The notes under the pieces are model-generated. The model saw nothing but the letters and a program-made list of their open reading frames with translations, was not told the DNA's origin and did no database searches. Below are positions 11,111 through 23,980 of a stretch of DNA of 64,000 nt, in pieces. Source of the stretch: Aralia elata (Eukaryota; Streptophyta; Magnoliopsida; Apiales; Araliaceae). Position numbers and translations under genes: made by a program. The number at the start of each line of letters is the position of its first letter. The first letter of the stretch is position 1. Location: positions 50,290,746 to 50,354,745 of the forward strand of contig CM068385.1 in assembly GCA_034770075.1 (NCBI GenBank). The letters are read 5' to 3'.

Positions 11111-11321
11111 ATAATATATCTACCAGATCATGCATAACATCTTTTGAATGCATACATGTACGATCAAAATGAAAATCTTCAGGGGAAAGTACAAGCACGT
11201 CACTTTTAACCTCACAAATGATCAGACCGTGATGGCTTTTGCGGCATGGTACGTGGACGATGTTGGTGGGAGATCCAGGACAGAAGCCGATCACACATCC
11301 CATTTCAAGAAATCACTCAAA

Positions 11322-11500
11322 CAATCAATGACCCCTGGGAAGGGCTGATATCCAAACAATCAATGACCCTGGGAAGGGCTGGTATCCAAACAATCAATGA
11401 CCCCTGGGAAGGGCTGGTATCCAAATAATCAATGACCCTGGGAAGGGCTGGTATCCAAATAATCAATGACCCCTGGGAAGGGCTGGTATCCAAGCAAGAA
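11322..11500 (+). repeat. 35-bp minisatellite
   Basis: About five to six direct copies of a 34-35-bp unit containing caatcaatgacccctggg and aagggctggtatccaaa; starts at 11322, 11357, 11391, 11426 and 11460. Unit-length variation comes from ccct versus cccct. It grades directly into the 43-bp repeat on its right. Confidence 0.9.
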
Positions 11501-11960
11501 GTGACCCTGGGAAGGCATCCAAGTAAATCACAACAAGGTGGTGAGCACCCTGGGAAGGCATCCAAGCAAACCACAACAAGGTGGTGAGCACCCTGGGAAG
11601 ACATCCAAGCAAACCACAACAAGCTGGTGAGTGACCCTGGGAAGGCATCCAAGCAAACCACAATAAGGTGGTGAGTGAACCTGGGAAGGCATCCAAGCAA
11701 ACCACAACAAGGTGGTGAGCACCCTGGGAAGGCATCCAAGCAAATCACAACAAGGTGGTGAGCACACTGGGAAGGCATCCAAGCAAACCACAACAAGGTG
11801 GTGATTAACCTGGGAAGGCATCCAAGCAAACCACAACAAGGTGGTGAGTGAACCTGGGAAGACATCCAAACGAACCACAACAAGGTGGTGAACAACCCCT
11901 GGGAAGGGCCAATATCCAAAAAAGTGAGCGATCCCTAGGAAGGGCTGAGATCCAAGCAAA
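11501..11960 (+). repeat. 43-bp minisatellite derived from the 35-bp unit
   Basis: About nine copies of a 43-44-bp unit with gggaaggcatccaagcaa and ccacaacaaggtggtgag; starts at 11509, 11552, 11595, 11639 and onward. The part ccctgggaag..atccaa is common to the 35-bp unit, so this is a longer descendant. Two 35-bp-type units return at 11890-11960. Long minus-strand open frames here are products of the repeat. Confidence 0.9.
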
Positions 11961-11964
11961 CCCC

Positions 11965-12055
11965 GACAAATGATGACATCTGTAGAACAATATCAAGAGA
12001 CTGTACAGGGGTCATTTTTCATCAAATTTACATTTTAAATGTTGTGTCACATGCA
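11965..12055 (+). repeat. Copy 2 of the shared ~100-bp module
   Basis: gacatctgtagaacaatatc then gagactgtacaggggtcatt. The same run occurs at 44484-44536 (gacatctgtggaaaaatagt, gagactgtacaggggtcatt) in the second Tat element, in the same orientation. In both places a 70-bp tandem array follows downstream: at 12231 here, and at 47401 after the PMD-like gene there. This anchors the giant array to the 3' UTR position of a Tat element. Confidence 0.8.
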
Positions 12056-12230
12056 TTGAATAGATGATAATTCTGTATGTGATCCATGCAGGTTAGGTGT
12101 CAAGGTCCTAGCCTATCAGAGTCAAAAGCGATGGCTGCCATGAACGATGTACGAGGACGAACTCCAAGGATGCCTTTCAAGCTAGTCAGGAGAATAACTT
12201 CCTTTGATGACAATGCGATGGAATAAGGTG
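12056..12230 (+). other. Unique left flank of the satellite
   Basis: Non-repetitive sequence running up to gatggaataagg. The array begins abruptly with a full-length unit at attacgagatgggtg (12231). Nothing else recognised. Confidence 0.5.
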
Positions 12231-13969
12231 ATTACGAGATGGGTGACCGGATACGAGACCCGGCCCCGACGAGACGATCGACCGGATACGAGACCCGGCG
12301 ATTACGAGATGGGTGACCGGATACGAGACCCGGCCCCGACAAGACGATCATCCGGATACGAGACCCGGTGATTACGAGATGGGTGACCGGATACGAGACC
12401 CGGCCCCGACAAGACGATCGACCGGATACGAGACCCGGCGATTACGAGATGGGTGACCGGATAGAAGACCCGGCCCCGACAAGACGATCATCCGGATACG
12501 AGACCCGGTGATTACGAGATGGGTGACCGGATACGAGACCCGGCCCCGACAAGACGATCGACCGGATACGAGACCCGGCGATTACGAGATGGGTGACCGG
12601 ATACGAGACCCGGCCCCAACAAGACAATCCACCGGATACGAGACCCGGTGATTACGAGATGGGTGACCGGATACGAGACCCGGCCCCGACGAGACGATCA
12701 TCAGGATACGAGATCCGGGGATTACGAGATGGGTGACCGGATACGAGACCCGGCCCCGACAAGACGATCAACCGAATACGAGACCCGGCGATTACGAGAT
12801 GGGTGACCGGATACGAGACCCGGCCCCGACAAGACGATCATCCGGATACGAGACCCGGTGATTACGAGATGGGTGACCGGATACGAGACCCGACCCCGAC
12901 AAGACGATTGACCGGATACGAAACCCGGCGATTACGAGATGGATGACCGGATACGAGACCCGGCCCCGACAAGACAATCAACCGGATACGAGACCCAGTG
13001 ATTACGAGATGGGTGACCGGATACGAGAGCCGGCCCCGACAAGACGATCATCCGGATACGAGACCCGGTGATTACGAGATGGATGACCGGATACGAGACC
13101 CGGCCCCGACAATACGATCGACCGGATACGAGACCAGGTGATTACGAGATGGGTGATCGGATACGAGACCCGGCCCCGACGAGACGATCGACCGAATACG
13201 AGACCCGGCGATTACGAGATGGGTGACCGGATACGAGACCCGACCCCGACTAGACGATCATCCGGATACGAGACCCGGTGATTACGAGATGGGTGACCGG
13301 ATACGAGACCCGGCCCCGACAAGACGATCGACCGGATACGAAACCCGACGATTACGAGATGGGTGACCGGATACGAGACTCGGCCCCGACAAGACAATTA
13401 ACCGGATACGAGACCCGGTGATTACGAGATGGGTGACCGGATACGAGACCCGGCCCCGACGAGACGATCATCCGGATACGAGACCCGGTGATTACGAGAT
13501 GGGTGACCGGATACGAGACCCGGCCCCGACAAGACGATCGACCGGATACGAGACCCGGCGATTACGAGATGGGTGACCGGATACGAGACCCGTCCCCGAC
13601 AAGACGATCATCCGGATACGAGAACCGGTGATTACGAGATGGGTGACCGGATACGAGACCTGGCCCCGACAAGACGATTGACCGGATACGAGACCCGGCG
13701 ATTACGAGATGGGTGACCGAATACGAGACCCGGCCCCGACAAGACAATCAACCGGATACGAGACCCAGTGATTACGAGATGGGTGACCGGATACGAGACC
13801 CGGCCCCGACAAGACGATCATCAGGATACGAGACCCGGTGATTCCGAGATGGGTGACCGGATACGAGACCCGGCCCCGACAAGACGATCGACCGGATACG
13901 AGACCCGGCGATTACGAGATGGGTGACAGGATACGAGACCCGGCCCCGACAAGATAATCATTCGGATAC

Positions 13970-16900
13970 GAGACCCGATGATTACGAGATTGGTGACCGG
14001 ATACGAGACCTAGCCCCGACGAGACGATCATCCGGATACGAGATCCGGTGATTACGAGATGGGTGACCGGATACGAGACCCGGCCATGACGAAACGATCG
14101 ACCGGATACGAGACCCGGCGATTACGAGATGGGTGATCGGATACGAGACCTGGCCTCGACCAGACGATCGACCGGATACGAGACCCGGCGATTACGAGAT
14201 GGGTGAGTGGATACGAGACCCGGCCCCGACAAGACAATCAACCGGATACGAGACCCGGTGATTACGAGATGGGTGACCGGATACGAGACCCGGCCCCAAC
14301 GAGACGATCATCCGGATATGAGACCCGGTGATTACGAGATGGGTGACCGGATACGAGTCCCGGCCCCGACGAGACGATCGACCGGATACGAGACCCGGCG
14401 ATTACGAGATGGGTGACCGGATACGAGACCCGGCCCCGACAATACGATCGACCGGATACGAGACTAGGTGATTACGAGATGGGTGACCGGATACGAGACC
14501 CGGCCCCGACGAGACGATCGACCGAATACGAGACTCGGCGATTACGAGATGGGTGACCGGATACGAGACCCGGCGATTACGAGATGGGTGACCGGATACG
14601 AGACCCGGCCCCGACAAGACGATCGACCGGATACGAAACCCGGCGATTACGAGATGGGTGACCGGATACGAGACCCGGCCCCGACAAGACAATTAACCGG
14701 ATACGAGACCCGGTGATTACGAGATGGGTGACCGGATACGAGACCCGGCCAAGACGAGACGATCATTCGGATACGAGACCCGATGATTACGAGATGGGTG
14801 ACCGGATACGAGACCCGGCCCCGACAAGACGATCGACCGGATACGAGACCCGGCGATTAGGAGATGGGTGACCGGATACGAGACCCGGCGATTACGAGAT
14901 GGGTGACCGGATACGAGACCCGGCCCCGACAAGACGATCGACCGAATACGAGACCCGGCGATTACGAGATGGGTGACCGGATACGAGACCCGGCCCTGAC
15001 AAGACGATCATCCGGATACGAGACCCGGTGATTACGAGATGGGTGACCGGATACGAGACCCGACCCCGACAAGACGATTGACCGGATACGAGACCCGGCG
15101 ATTACGACATGGGTGATCGGATACGAGACCCGGCCCCGACAAGACAATCAACCGGATACGAGACCCAGTGATTACGAGATGGGTGACCGGATACGAGAGC
15201 CGGCCCCGACAAGACGATCATCCGGATACGAGACCCGGTGATTACGAGATGGATGACCGGATACGAGACCCGGCCCCGACAATACGATCGACCGGATACG
15301 AGACCAGGTGATTACGAGATGGGTGACCGGATACGAGACCCGGCCCCGACGAGACGATCGACCGAATACGAGACCCGGCGATTACGAGATGGGTGACCGG
15401 ATACGAGACCCGACCCCGACTAGACGATCATCCGGATACGAGACCCGGTGATTACGAGATGGGTGACCGGATACGAGAGCCGGCCCCGACAAGACGATCA
15501 TCCGGATACGAAACCCCGCGATTACGAGATGGGTGACCGGATACGAGACCCGGCCCCGACAAGACAATTAACCGGATACGAGACCCGGTGATTACGAGAT
15601 GGGTGACCGGATACGAGACCCGGCCCCGACGAGACGATCATCCGGATACGAGACCCGGTGATTACGAGATGGGTGACCGGATACGAGACCCGGCCCCGAC
15701 AAGACGATCGACCGGATTCGAGACCCGGCGATTACGAGATGGGTGACCGGATACGAGACCCGGCCCCGACAAGACGATCATCCGGATACGAGACTCGGTG
15801 ATTACGAGATGGGTGACCGGATACGAGACCTGGCCCCGACAAGACGATTGACCGGATACGAGACCCGGCGATTACGAGATGGGTGACCGGATACGAGACC
15901 CGGCCCCGACAAGACAATCAACCGGATACGAGACCCAGTGATTACGAGATGGGTGACCGGATACGAGACCCGGCCCCGACAAGACGATCATCCGGATACG
16001 AGACCCGGTGATTCCGAGATGGGTGACCGGATACGAGACCCGGCCCCGACAAGACGATCGACCGGATACGAGACCCAGCGATTACGAGATGGGTGACAGG
16101 ATACGAGACCCGGCCCCGACAAGATAATCAACCGGATACGAGACCCGATGATTACGAGATTGGTGACCGGATACGAGACCTAGCCCCGACGAGACGATCA
16201 TCCGGATACGAGATCCGGTGATTACGAGATGGGTGACCGGATACGAGACCCGGCCCCGACGAAACGATCGACCGGATACGAGACCCGACGATTACGAGAT
16301 GGGTGATCGGATACGAGACCCGGCCAAGACGAGACGATCATTCGGATACGAGACCCGATGATTACGAGATGGGTGACCGGATACGAGACCCGGCCCCGAC
16401 AAGACGATCGACCGGATACGAGACCCGGCGATTACGAGATGGGTGACCGGATACAAGACCCGGCGATTACGAGATGGGTGACCGGATACGAGACCCGTCC
16501 CCGACAAGACGATCGACCGGATACGAAACCCGGCGATTACGAGATGGGTGACCGGATACGAGACCCGGCCCCGACAAGACAATTAACCGGATACGAAACC
16601 CGGTGATTACGAGATGGGTGACCGGATACGAGACCCGGCCCCGACAAGACGATCGACCGGATACGAGACCCGGCCATTACGAGATGGGTGACCGGATACG
16701 AGACCCGGCCCCGACAAGACAATCCACCGGATACGAGACCCCGTGATTACGAGATGGGTGACCGGATACGAGACCCGACCCCGACAAGAGGATCATCCGG
16801 ATACGAGATCCGGTGATTACGAGATGGGTGACCAGATACGAGACCCGGCCCCGACAAGATTATCGACCGGATACGAGACCCGGCGATTACGAGATGGGTG

Positions 16901-19900
16901 ACCGGATACGAGACCCGGCCCCGACAACACGATCGACCGGATACGACACCCGGCGATTACGAGATGGGTGACCGGATACGAGACCCGGCCCCGACAAGAC
17001 GATCGACCGGATACGAGACCCGGCGATTACGAGATGGGTGACCGGATACGAGACCCGGCCCCGACGAGACGATCGACCGGATACGAGACCCGATGATTAC
17101 GAGATTGGTGACCGGATACGAGACCTAGCCCCGACGAGACGATCATCCGGATACGAGATCCGGTGATTACGAGATGGGTGACCGGATACGAGACCCGGCC
17201 CCGACGAAACGATCGACCGGATACGAGACCCGGCGATTACGAGATGGGTGATCGGATACGAGACCTGGCCTCGACCAGACGATCGACCGGATACGAGACC
17301 CGGCGATTACGAGATGGGTGAGTGGATACGAGACCCGGCCCCGACAAGACAATCAACCGGATACGAGACCCGGTGATTACGAGATGGGTGACCGGATACG
17401 AGACCCGGCCCCAACGAGACGATCATCCGGATATGAGACCCGGTGATTACGAGATGGGTGACCGGATACGAGACCCGGCCCCGACGAGACGATCGACCGG
17501 ATACGAGACCCGGCGATTACGAGATGGGTGACCGGATACGAGACCCGGCCCCGACAATACGATCGACCGGATACGAGACCAGGTGATTACGAGATGGGTG
17601 ACCGGATACGAGACCCGGCCCCGACGAGACGATCGACCGAATACGAGACTCGGCGATTACGAGATGGGTGACCGGATACGAGACCCGGCGATTACGAGAT
17701 GGGTGACCGGATACGAGACCCGGCCCCGACAAGACGATCGACCGGATACGAAACCCGGCGATTACGAGATGGGTGACCGGATACGAGACCCGGCCCCGAC
17801 AAGACAATTAACCGGATACGAGACCCGGTGATTACGAGATGGGTGACCGGATACGAGACCCGGCCAAGACGAGACGATCATTCGGATACGAGACCCGATG
17901 ATTACGAGATGGGTGACCGGATACGAGACCCAGCCCCGACAAGACGATCGACCGGATACGAGACCCGGCGATTAGGAGATGGGTGACCGGATACGAGACC
18001 CGGCGATTACGAGATGGGTGACCGGATACGAGACCCGGCCCCGACGAGACGATCGACCGAATACGAGACCCGGCGATTACGAGATGGGTGACCGGATACG
18101 AGACCCGGCCCCGACAAGACGATCATCCGGATACGAGACCCGGTGATTACGAGATGGGTGACCGGATACGAGACCTGACCCCGACAAGACGATTGACCGG
18201 ATACGAGACCCGGCGATTACGAGATGGGTGACCGGATACGAGACCCGGCCCCGACAAGACAATCAACCGGATACGAGACCCAGTGATTACGAGATGGGTG
18301 ACCGGATACGAGAGCCGGCCCCGACAAGACGATCATCCGGATACGAGACCCGGTGATTACGAGATGGATGACCGGATACGAGACCCGGCCCCGACAATAC
18401 GATCGACCGGATACGAGACCAGGTGATTACGAGATGGGTGACCGGATACGAGACCCGGCCCCGACGAGACGATCGACCGAATACGAGACCCGGCGATTAC
18501 GAGATGGGTGACCGGATACGAGACCCGACCCCGACTAGACGATCATCCGGATACGAGACCCGGTGATTACGAGATGGGTGACCGGATACGAGAGCCGGCC
18601 CCGACAAGACGATCATCCGGATACGAAACCCCGCGATTACGAGATGAGTGACCGGATACGAGACCCGGCCCCGACAAGACAATTAACCGGATACGAGACC
18701 CGGTGATTACGAGATGGGTGACCGGATACGAGACCCGGCCCCGACGAGACGATCATCCGGATACGAGACCCGGTGATTACGAGATGGGTGACCGGATACG
18801 AGACCCGGCCCCGACAAAACGATCGACCGGATACGAGACCCGGCGATTACGAGATGGGTGACCGGATACGAGACCCGGCCCCGACAAGACGATCATCCGG
18901 ATACGAGACTCGGTGATTACGAGATGGGTGACCGGATACGAGACCTGGCCCCGACAAGACGATTGACCGGATACGAGACCCGGCGATTACGAGATGGGTG
19001 ACCGGATACGAGACCCGGCCCCGACAAGACAATCAACCGGATACGAGACCCAGTGATTACGAGATGGGTGACCGGATACGAGACCCGGCCCCGACAAGAC
19101 GATCATCCGGATACGAGACCCGGTGATTCCGAGATGGGTGACCGGATACGAGACCCGGCCCCGACAAGACGATCGACCGGATACGAGACCCAGCGATTAC
19201 GAGATGGGTGACAGGATACGAGACCCGGCCCCGACAAGATAATCAACCGGATACGAGACCCGATGATTACGAGATGGGTGACCGGATACGAGACCCGGCC
19301 CCGACGAAACGATCGACCGGATACGAGACCCGGCGATTACGAGATGGGTGATCGGATACGAGACCCGGCCAAGACGAGACGATCATTCGGATACGAGACC
19401 CGATGATTACGAGATGGGTGACCGGATACGAGACCCGGCCCCGACAAGACGATCGACCGGATACGAGACCCGGCGATTACGAGATGGGTGACCGGATACG
19501 AGACCCGGCGATTACGAGATGGGTGACCGGATACGAGACCCGTCCCCGACAAGACGATCGACCGGATACGAAACCCGGCGATTACGAGATGGGTGACCGG
19601 ATACGAGACCCGGCCCCGACAAGACAATTAACCGGATACGAAACCCGGTGATTACGAGATGGGTGACCGGATACGAGACCCGGCCCCGACAAGACGATCG
19701 ACCGGATACGAGACCCGGCCATTACGAGATGGGTGACCGGATACGAGACCCGGCCCCGACAAGACAATCCACCGGATACGAGACCCCGTGATTACGAGAT
19801 GGGTGACCGGATACGAGACCCGACCCCGACAAGAGAATCATCCGGATACGAGATCCGGTGATTACGAGATGGGTGACCAGATACGAGACCCGGCCCCGAC

Positions 19901-20130
19901 AAGATTATCGACCGGATACGAGACCCGGCGATTACGAGATGGGTGACCGGATACGAGACCCGGCCCCGACAACACGATCGACCGGATACGACACCCGGCG
20001 ATTACGAGATGGGTGACCGGATACGAGACCCGGCCCCGACAAGACGATCGACCGGATACGAGACCCGGCGATTACGAGATGGGTGACCGGATACGAGACC
20101 CGGCCCCGACGAGACGATCGACCGGATACG
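13970..20130 (+). repeat. 3,115-bp higher-order tandem duplication within the satellite
   Basis: Private variants in 13970-17085 recur in order 3,115 bp later (89 half units of 35 bp): gggtgagtgg at 14201 and 17316, ggccaagacgagac at 14751 and 17866. After about 16.2 kb the offset becomes 3,045 (aagacgagac at 16326 and 19371), because one 70-bp unit is missing in the second copy. The pattern is that of one recent unequal exchange. Confidence 0.85.
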
Positions 20131-21180
20131 AGACCCGGCGATTACGAGATGGGTGACCGGATACGAGACCCGGCCCCGACCAGACGATCGACCGGATACG
20201 AGACCCGGCGATTCCGAGATGTGTGACCGGATACGAGACCCGGCCCTGACAAGACGATCATCCGGATACGAGACCCGGGGATTACGAGATGGGTGACCGG
20301 ATACGAGACCCGGCCCCGACAAGACGATCGACCGGATACGAGACCCGGCCATTACGAGATGGGTGACCGGATACGAGGCCCGGCCCCGACAAGACAATCC
20401 ACCGGATACGAGAGCCGGTGATTACGAGATGGGTGACCGGATACGAGACCCGGCCCCGACGAGACGATCATCCGGATACGAGATCCGGGGATTACGTGAT
20501 GGGTGACCGGATACGAGACCCGGCCCCGACAAGACGATCGACCGGATACGAGACCCGGCGATTACGAGATGGGTGACCGGATACGAGACCCGGCCCCGAC
20601 AAAACGATCATCCGGATACGAGACCCGGCGATTACGAGATAGGTGACCGGATACGAGACCCGGCCCCTACAAGACGATCGACCGGATACGAGACCCGGCG
20701 ATTACGAGATGGGTGACCGGATACGAGACCCGGCCCCGACAAGACAATCAACCGGATACGAGACCCCGTGATTACGACATGGGTGACCGAATACGAGACC
20801 CGGCCCCGACAAGAGGATCATCCGGATACGAGATCCGGTGATTACGAGATGGGTGACCAGATACGAGACCCGGCCCCGACAAGATTATCGACCGGATACG
20901 AGACCCGGCGATTACGAGATGGGTGACCGGATACGAGACCCGGCCCCGACAAGACGATCGACCGGATACGACACCCGGCGATTACGAGATGGGTGACCGG
21001 ATACGAGACCCGGCCCCGACAAGACGATCATCCGGATACGATACCCGGTGATTACGAGATGGGTGACCGGATACGAGACCCGGCCCCGACAAGACGATCG
21101 ACCGGATACGAAACCCGGCGATTACGAGATGGGTGACAGGATACGAAACCCGGCCCCGACAAGATAATCATTCGGATACG

Positions 21181-23980
21181 AGACCCGATGATTACGAGAT
21201 GGGTGACCGGATACGAGACCCGGCCCCGACAAGACGATCGACCGGATACGACACCCGGCGATTACGAGATGGGTGACCGGATACGAGACCCGGCCCCGAC
21301 AAGACGATCATCCGGATACGAGACCCGGTGATTACGAGATGGGTGACCGGATACGAGACCCGGCCCCGACAAGACGATCGACCGGATACGAGACCCGGCG
21401 ATTACGAGATGGGTGACCGGATACGAGACCCGGCCCCGACAAGACGATCATCCGGATACGAGACCCGGTGATTACGAGATGGGTGATCGGATACGAGACC
21501 TGGCCCCGACAAGGCGATTGACCGGATACGAGACCCGGCGATTACGAGATGGGTGACCGAATACGAGACCCGGCCCCGACAAGACAATCAACCGGATACG
21601 AGACCCAGTGATTACGAGATGGGTGACCGGATACGAGACCCGACCCCGACAAGACGATCATCCGGATACGAGACCCGGTGATTCCGAGATGGGTGACCGG
21701 ATACGAGACCCGGCCCCGACAAGACGATCGACCAGATAAGAGACCCGGCGATTACGAGATGGGTGACAGGATACGAGACCCGGCCCCGACGAGATGGGTG
21801 ACCGGATACGAGACCCGATGATTACGAGATTGGTGACCGGATACGAGACCTAGCCCCGACGAGACGATCATCCGGATACGAGATCCGGTGATTACGAGAT
21901 GGGTGACCGGATACGAGACCCGGCCCCGACGAAACGATCAACCAGATACGAGACCCGGCGATTACGAGATGGGTGATCGGATACGAGACCTGGCCCCGAC
22001 CAGACGATCGACCGGATACGAGACCCGGCGATTACGAGATGGGTGAGTGGATACGAGCCCCGGCCCCGACAAGACAATCAACCGGATACGAGACCCGGTG
22101 ATTACGAGATGGGTGACCGGATACGAGACCCGGCCCCAACGAGACGATCATCCGGATATGAGACCCGGTGATTACGAGATGGGTGACCGGATACGAGACC
22201 CGGCCCCGACGAGACGATCGACCGGATACGAGACCCGGCGATTACGAGATGGGTGACCGGATACGAGACCTGGCCCCGACAAGACGATTGACCGGATACG
22301 AGACCCGGCGATTACGAGATGGGTGACCGGATACGAGACCCGGCCCCGACAAGACGATCATCCGGATACGAGACCCGGTGATTACGAGATGGGTGACCGG
22401 ATACGAGACCCGGCCCCGACAAGACGATCGACCGGATACGAGACCCGGCGATTACGAGATGGGTGACCGGATACGAGACCCGGCCCCGACAAGACGATCA
22501 TCCGGATACGAGACCCGGTGATTACGAGATGGGTGATCGGATACGAGACCCGGCCCCGACAAGACGATCATCCGGATACGAGACCCGATGATTACGAGAT
22601 GGGTGACCGGATACGAGACCCGGCCCCGACAAGACGATCGACCGGATACGACACCCGGCGATTACGAGATGGGTGACCGGATACGAGACCCGGCCCCGAC
22701 AAGACGATCATCCGGATACGAGACCCGGTGATTACGAGATGGGTGACCGGATACGAGACCCGGCCCCGACAAGACGATCGACCGGATACGAGACCCGGCG
22801 ATTACGAGATGGGTGACCGGATACGAGACCCGGCCCCGACAAGACGATCATCCGGATACGAGACCCGGTGATTACGAGATGGGTGATCGGATACGAGACC
22901 TGGCCCCGACAAGACGATTGACCGGATACGAGACCCGGCGATTACGAGATGGGTGACCGAATACGAGACCCGGCCCCGACAAGACAATCAACCGGATACG
23001 AGACCCAGTGATTACGAGATGGGTGACCGGATACGAGACCCGACCCCGACAAGACGATCATCCGGATACGAGACCCGGTGATTCCGAGATGGGTGACCGG
23101 ATACGAGACCCGGCCCCGACAAGACGATCGACCGGATAAGAGACCCGGCGATTACGAGATGGGTGACAGGATACGAGACCCGGCCCCGACAAGATAATCA
23201 TTCGGATACGAGACCCGATGATTACGAGATTGGTGACCGGATACGAGACCTAGCCCCGACGAGACGATCATCCGGATACGAGATCCGGTGATTACGAGAT
23301 GGGTGACCGGATACGAGACCCGGCCCCGACGAAACGATCAACCAGATACGAGACCCGGCGATTACGAGATGGGTGATCGGATACGAGACCTGGCCCCGAC
23401 CAGACGATCGACCGGATACGAGACCCGGCGATTACGAGATGGGTGAGTGGATACGAGCCCCGGCCCCGACAAGACAATCAACCGGATACGAGACCCGGTG
23501 ATTACGAGATGGGTGACCGGATACGAGACCCGGCCCCAACGAGACGATCATCCGGATATGAGACCCGGTGATTACGAGATGGGTGACCAGATACGAGACC
23601 CGGCCCCGACGAGACGATCGACCGGATACGAGACCCGGCGATTACGAGATGGGTGACCGGATACGAGACCCGGCCCCGACAATACGATCGACTGGATACG
23701 AGACCAGGTGATTACGAGATGGGAGACCGGATACGAGACCCGGCCCCGACGAGACGATCGACCGAATACGAGACCCGGCGATTACGAGATGGGTGACCGG
23801 ATACGAGACCCGGCGATTACGAGATGGGTGACCGGATACGAGACCCGGCCCCGACAAGACGATCGACCGGATACGAAACCCGGCGATTACGAGATGGGTG
23901 ACCGGATACGAGACCCGGCCCCGACAAGACAATTAACCGGATACGAGACCCGGTGATTACGAGATGGGTGACCGGATACG
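21181..23980 (+). repeat. 1,400-bp higher-order tandem duplication within the satellite
   Basis: Variants repeat at exactly 1,400 bp (20 units): the agacccgatg start at 21181 and 22581, and gggtgagtgg at 22041 and 23441. The same gggtgagtgg marker recurs at 25331 and 27851, 1,890 and 2,520 bp further (27 and 36 units), so the block was amplified several times in different lengths. Confidence 0.85.

Noticed and set aside
11317..11959. Long minus-strand frames (up to 200 residues, Cys- and Pro-rich).
   Set aside because: They lie wholly in the 35/43-bp minisatellite and are translations of its unit in overlapping frames.
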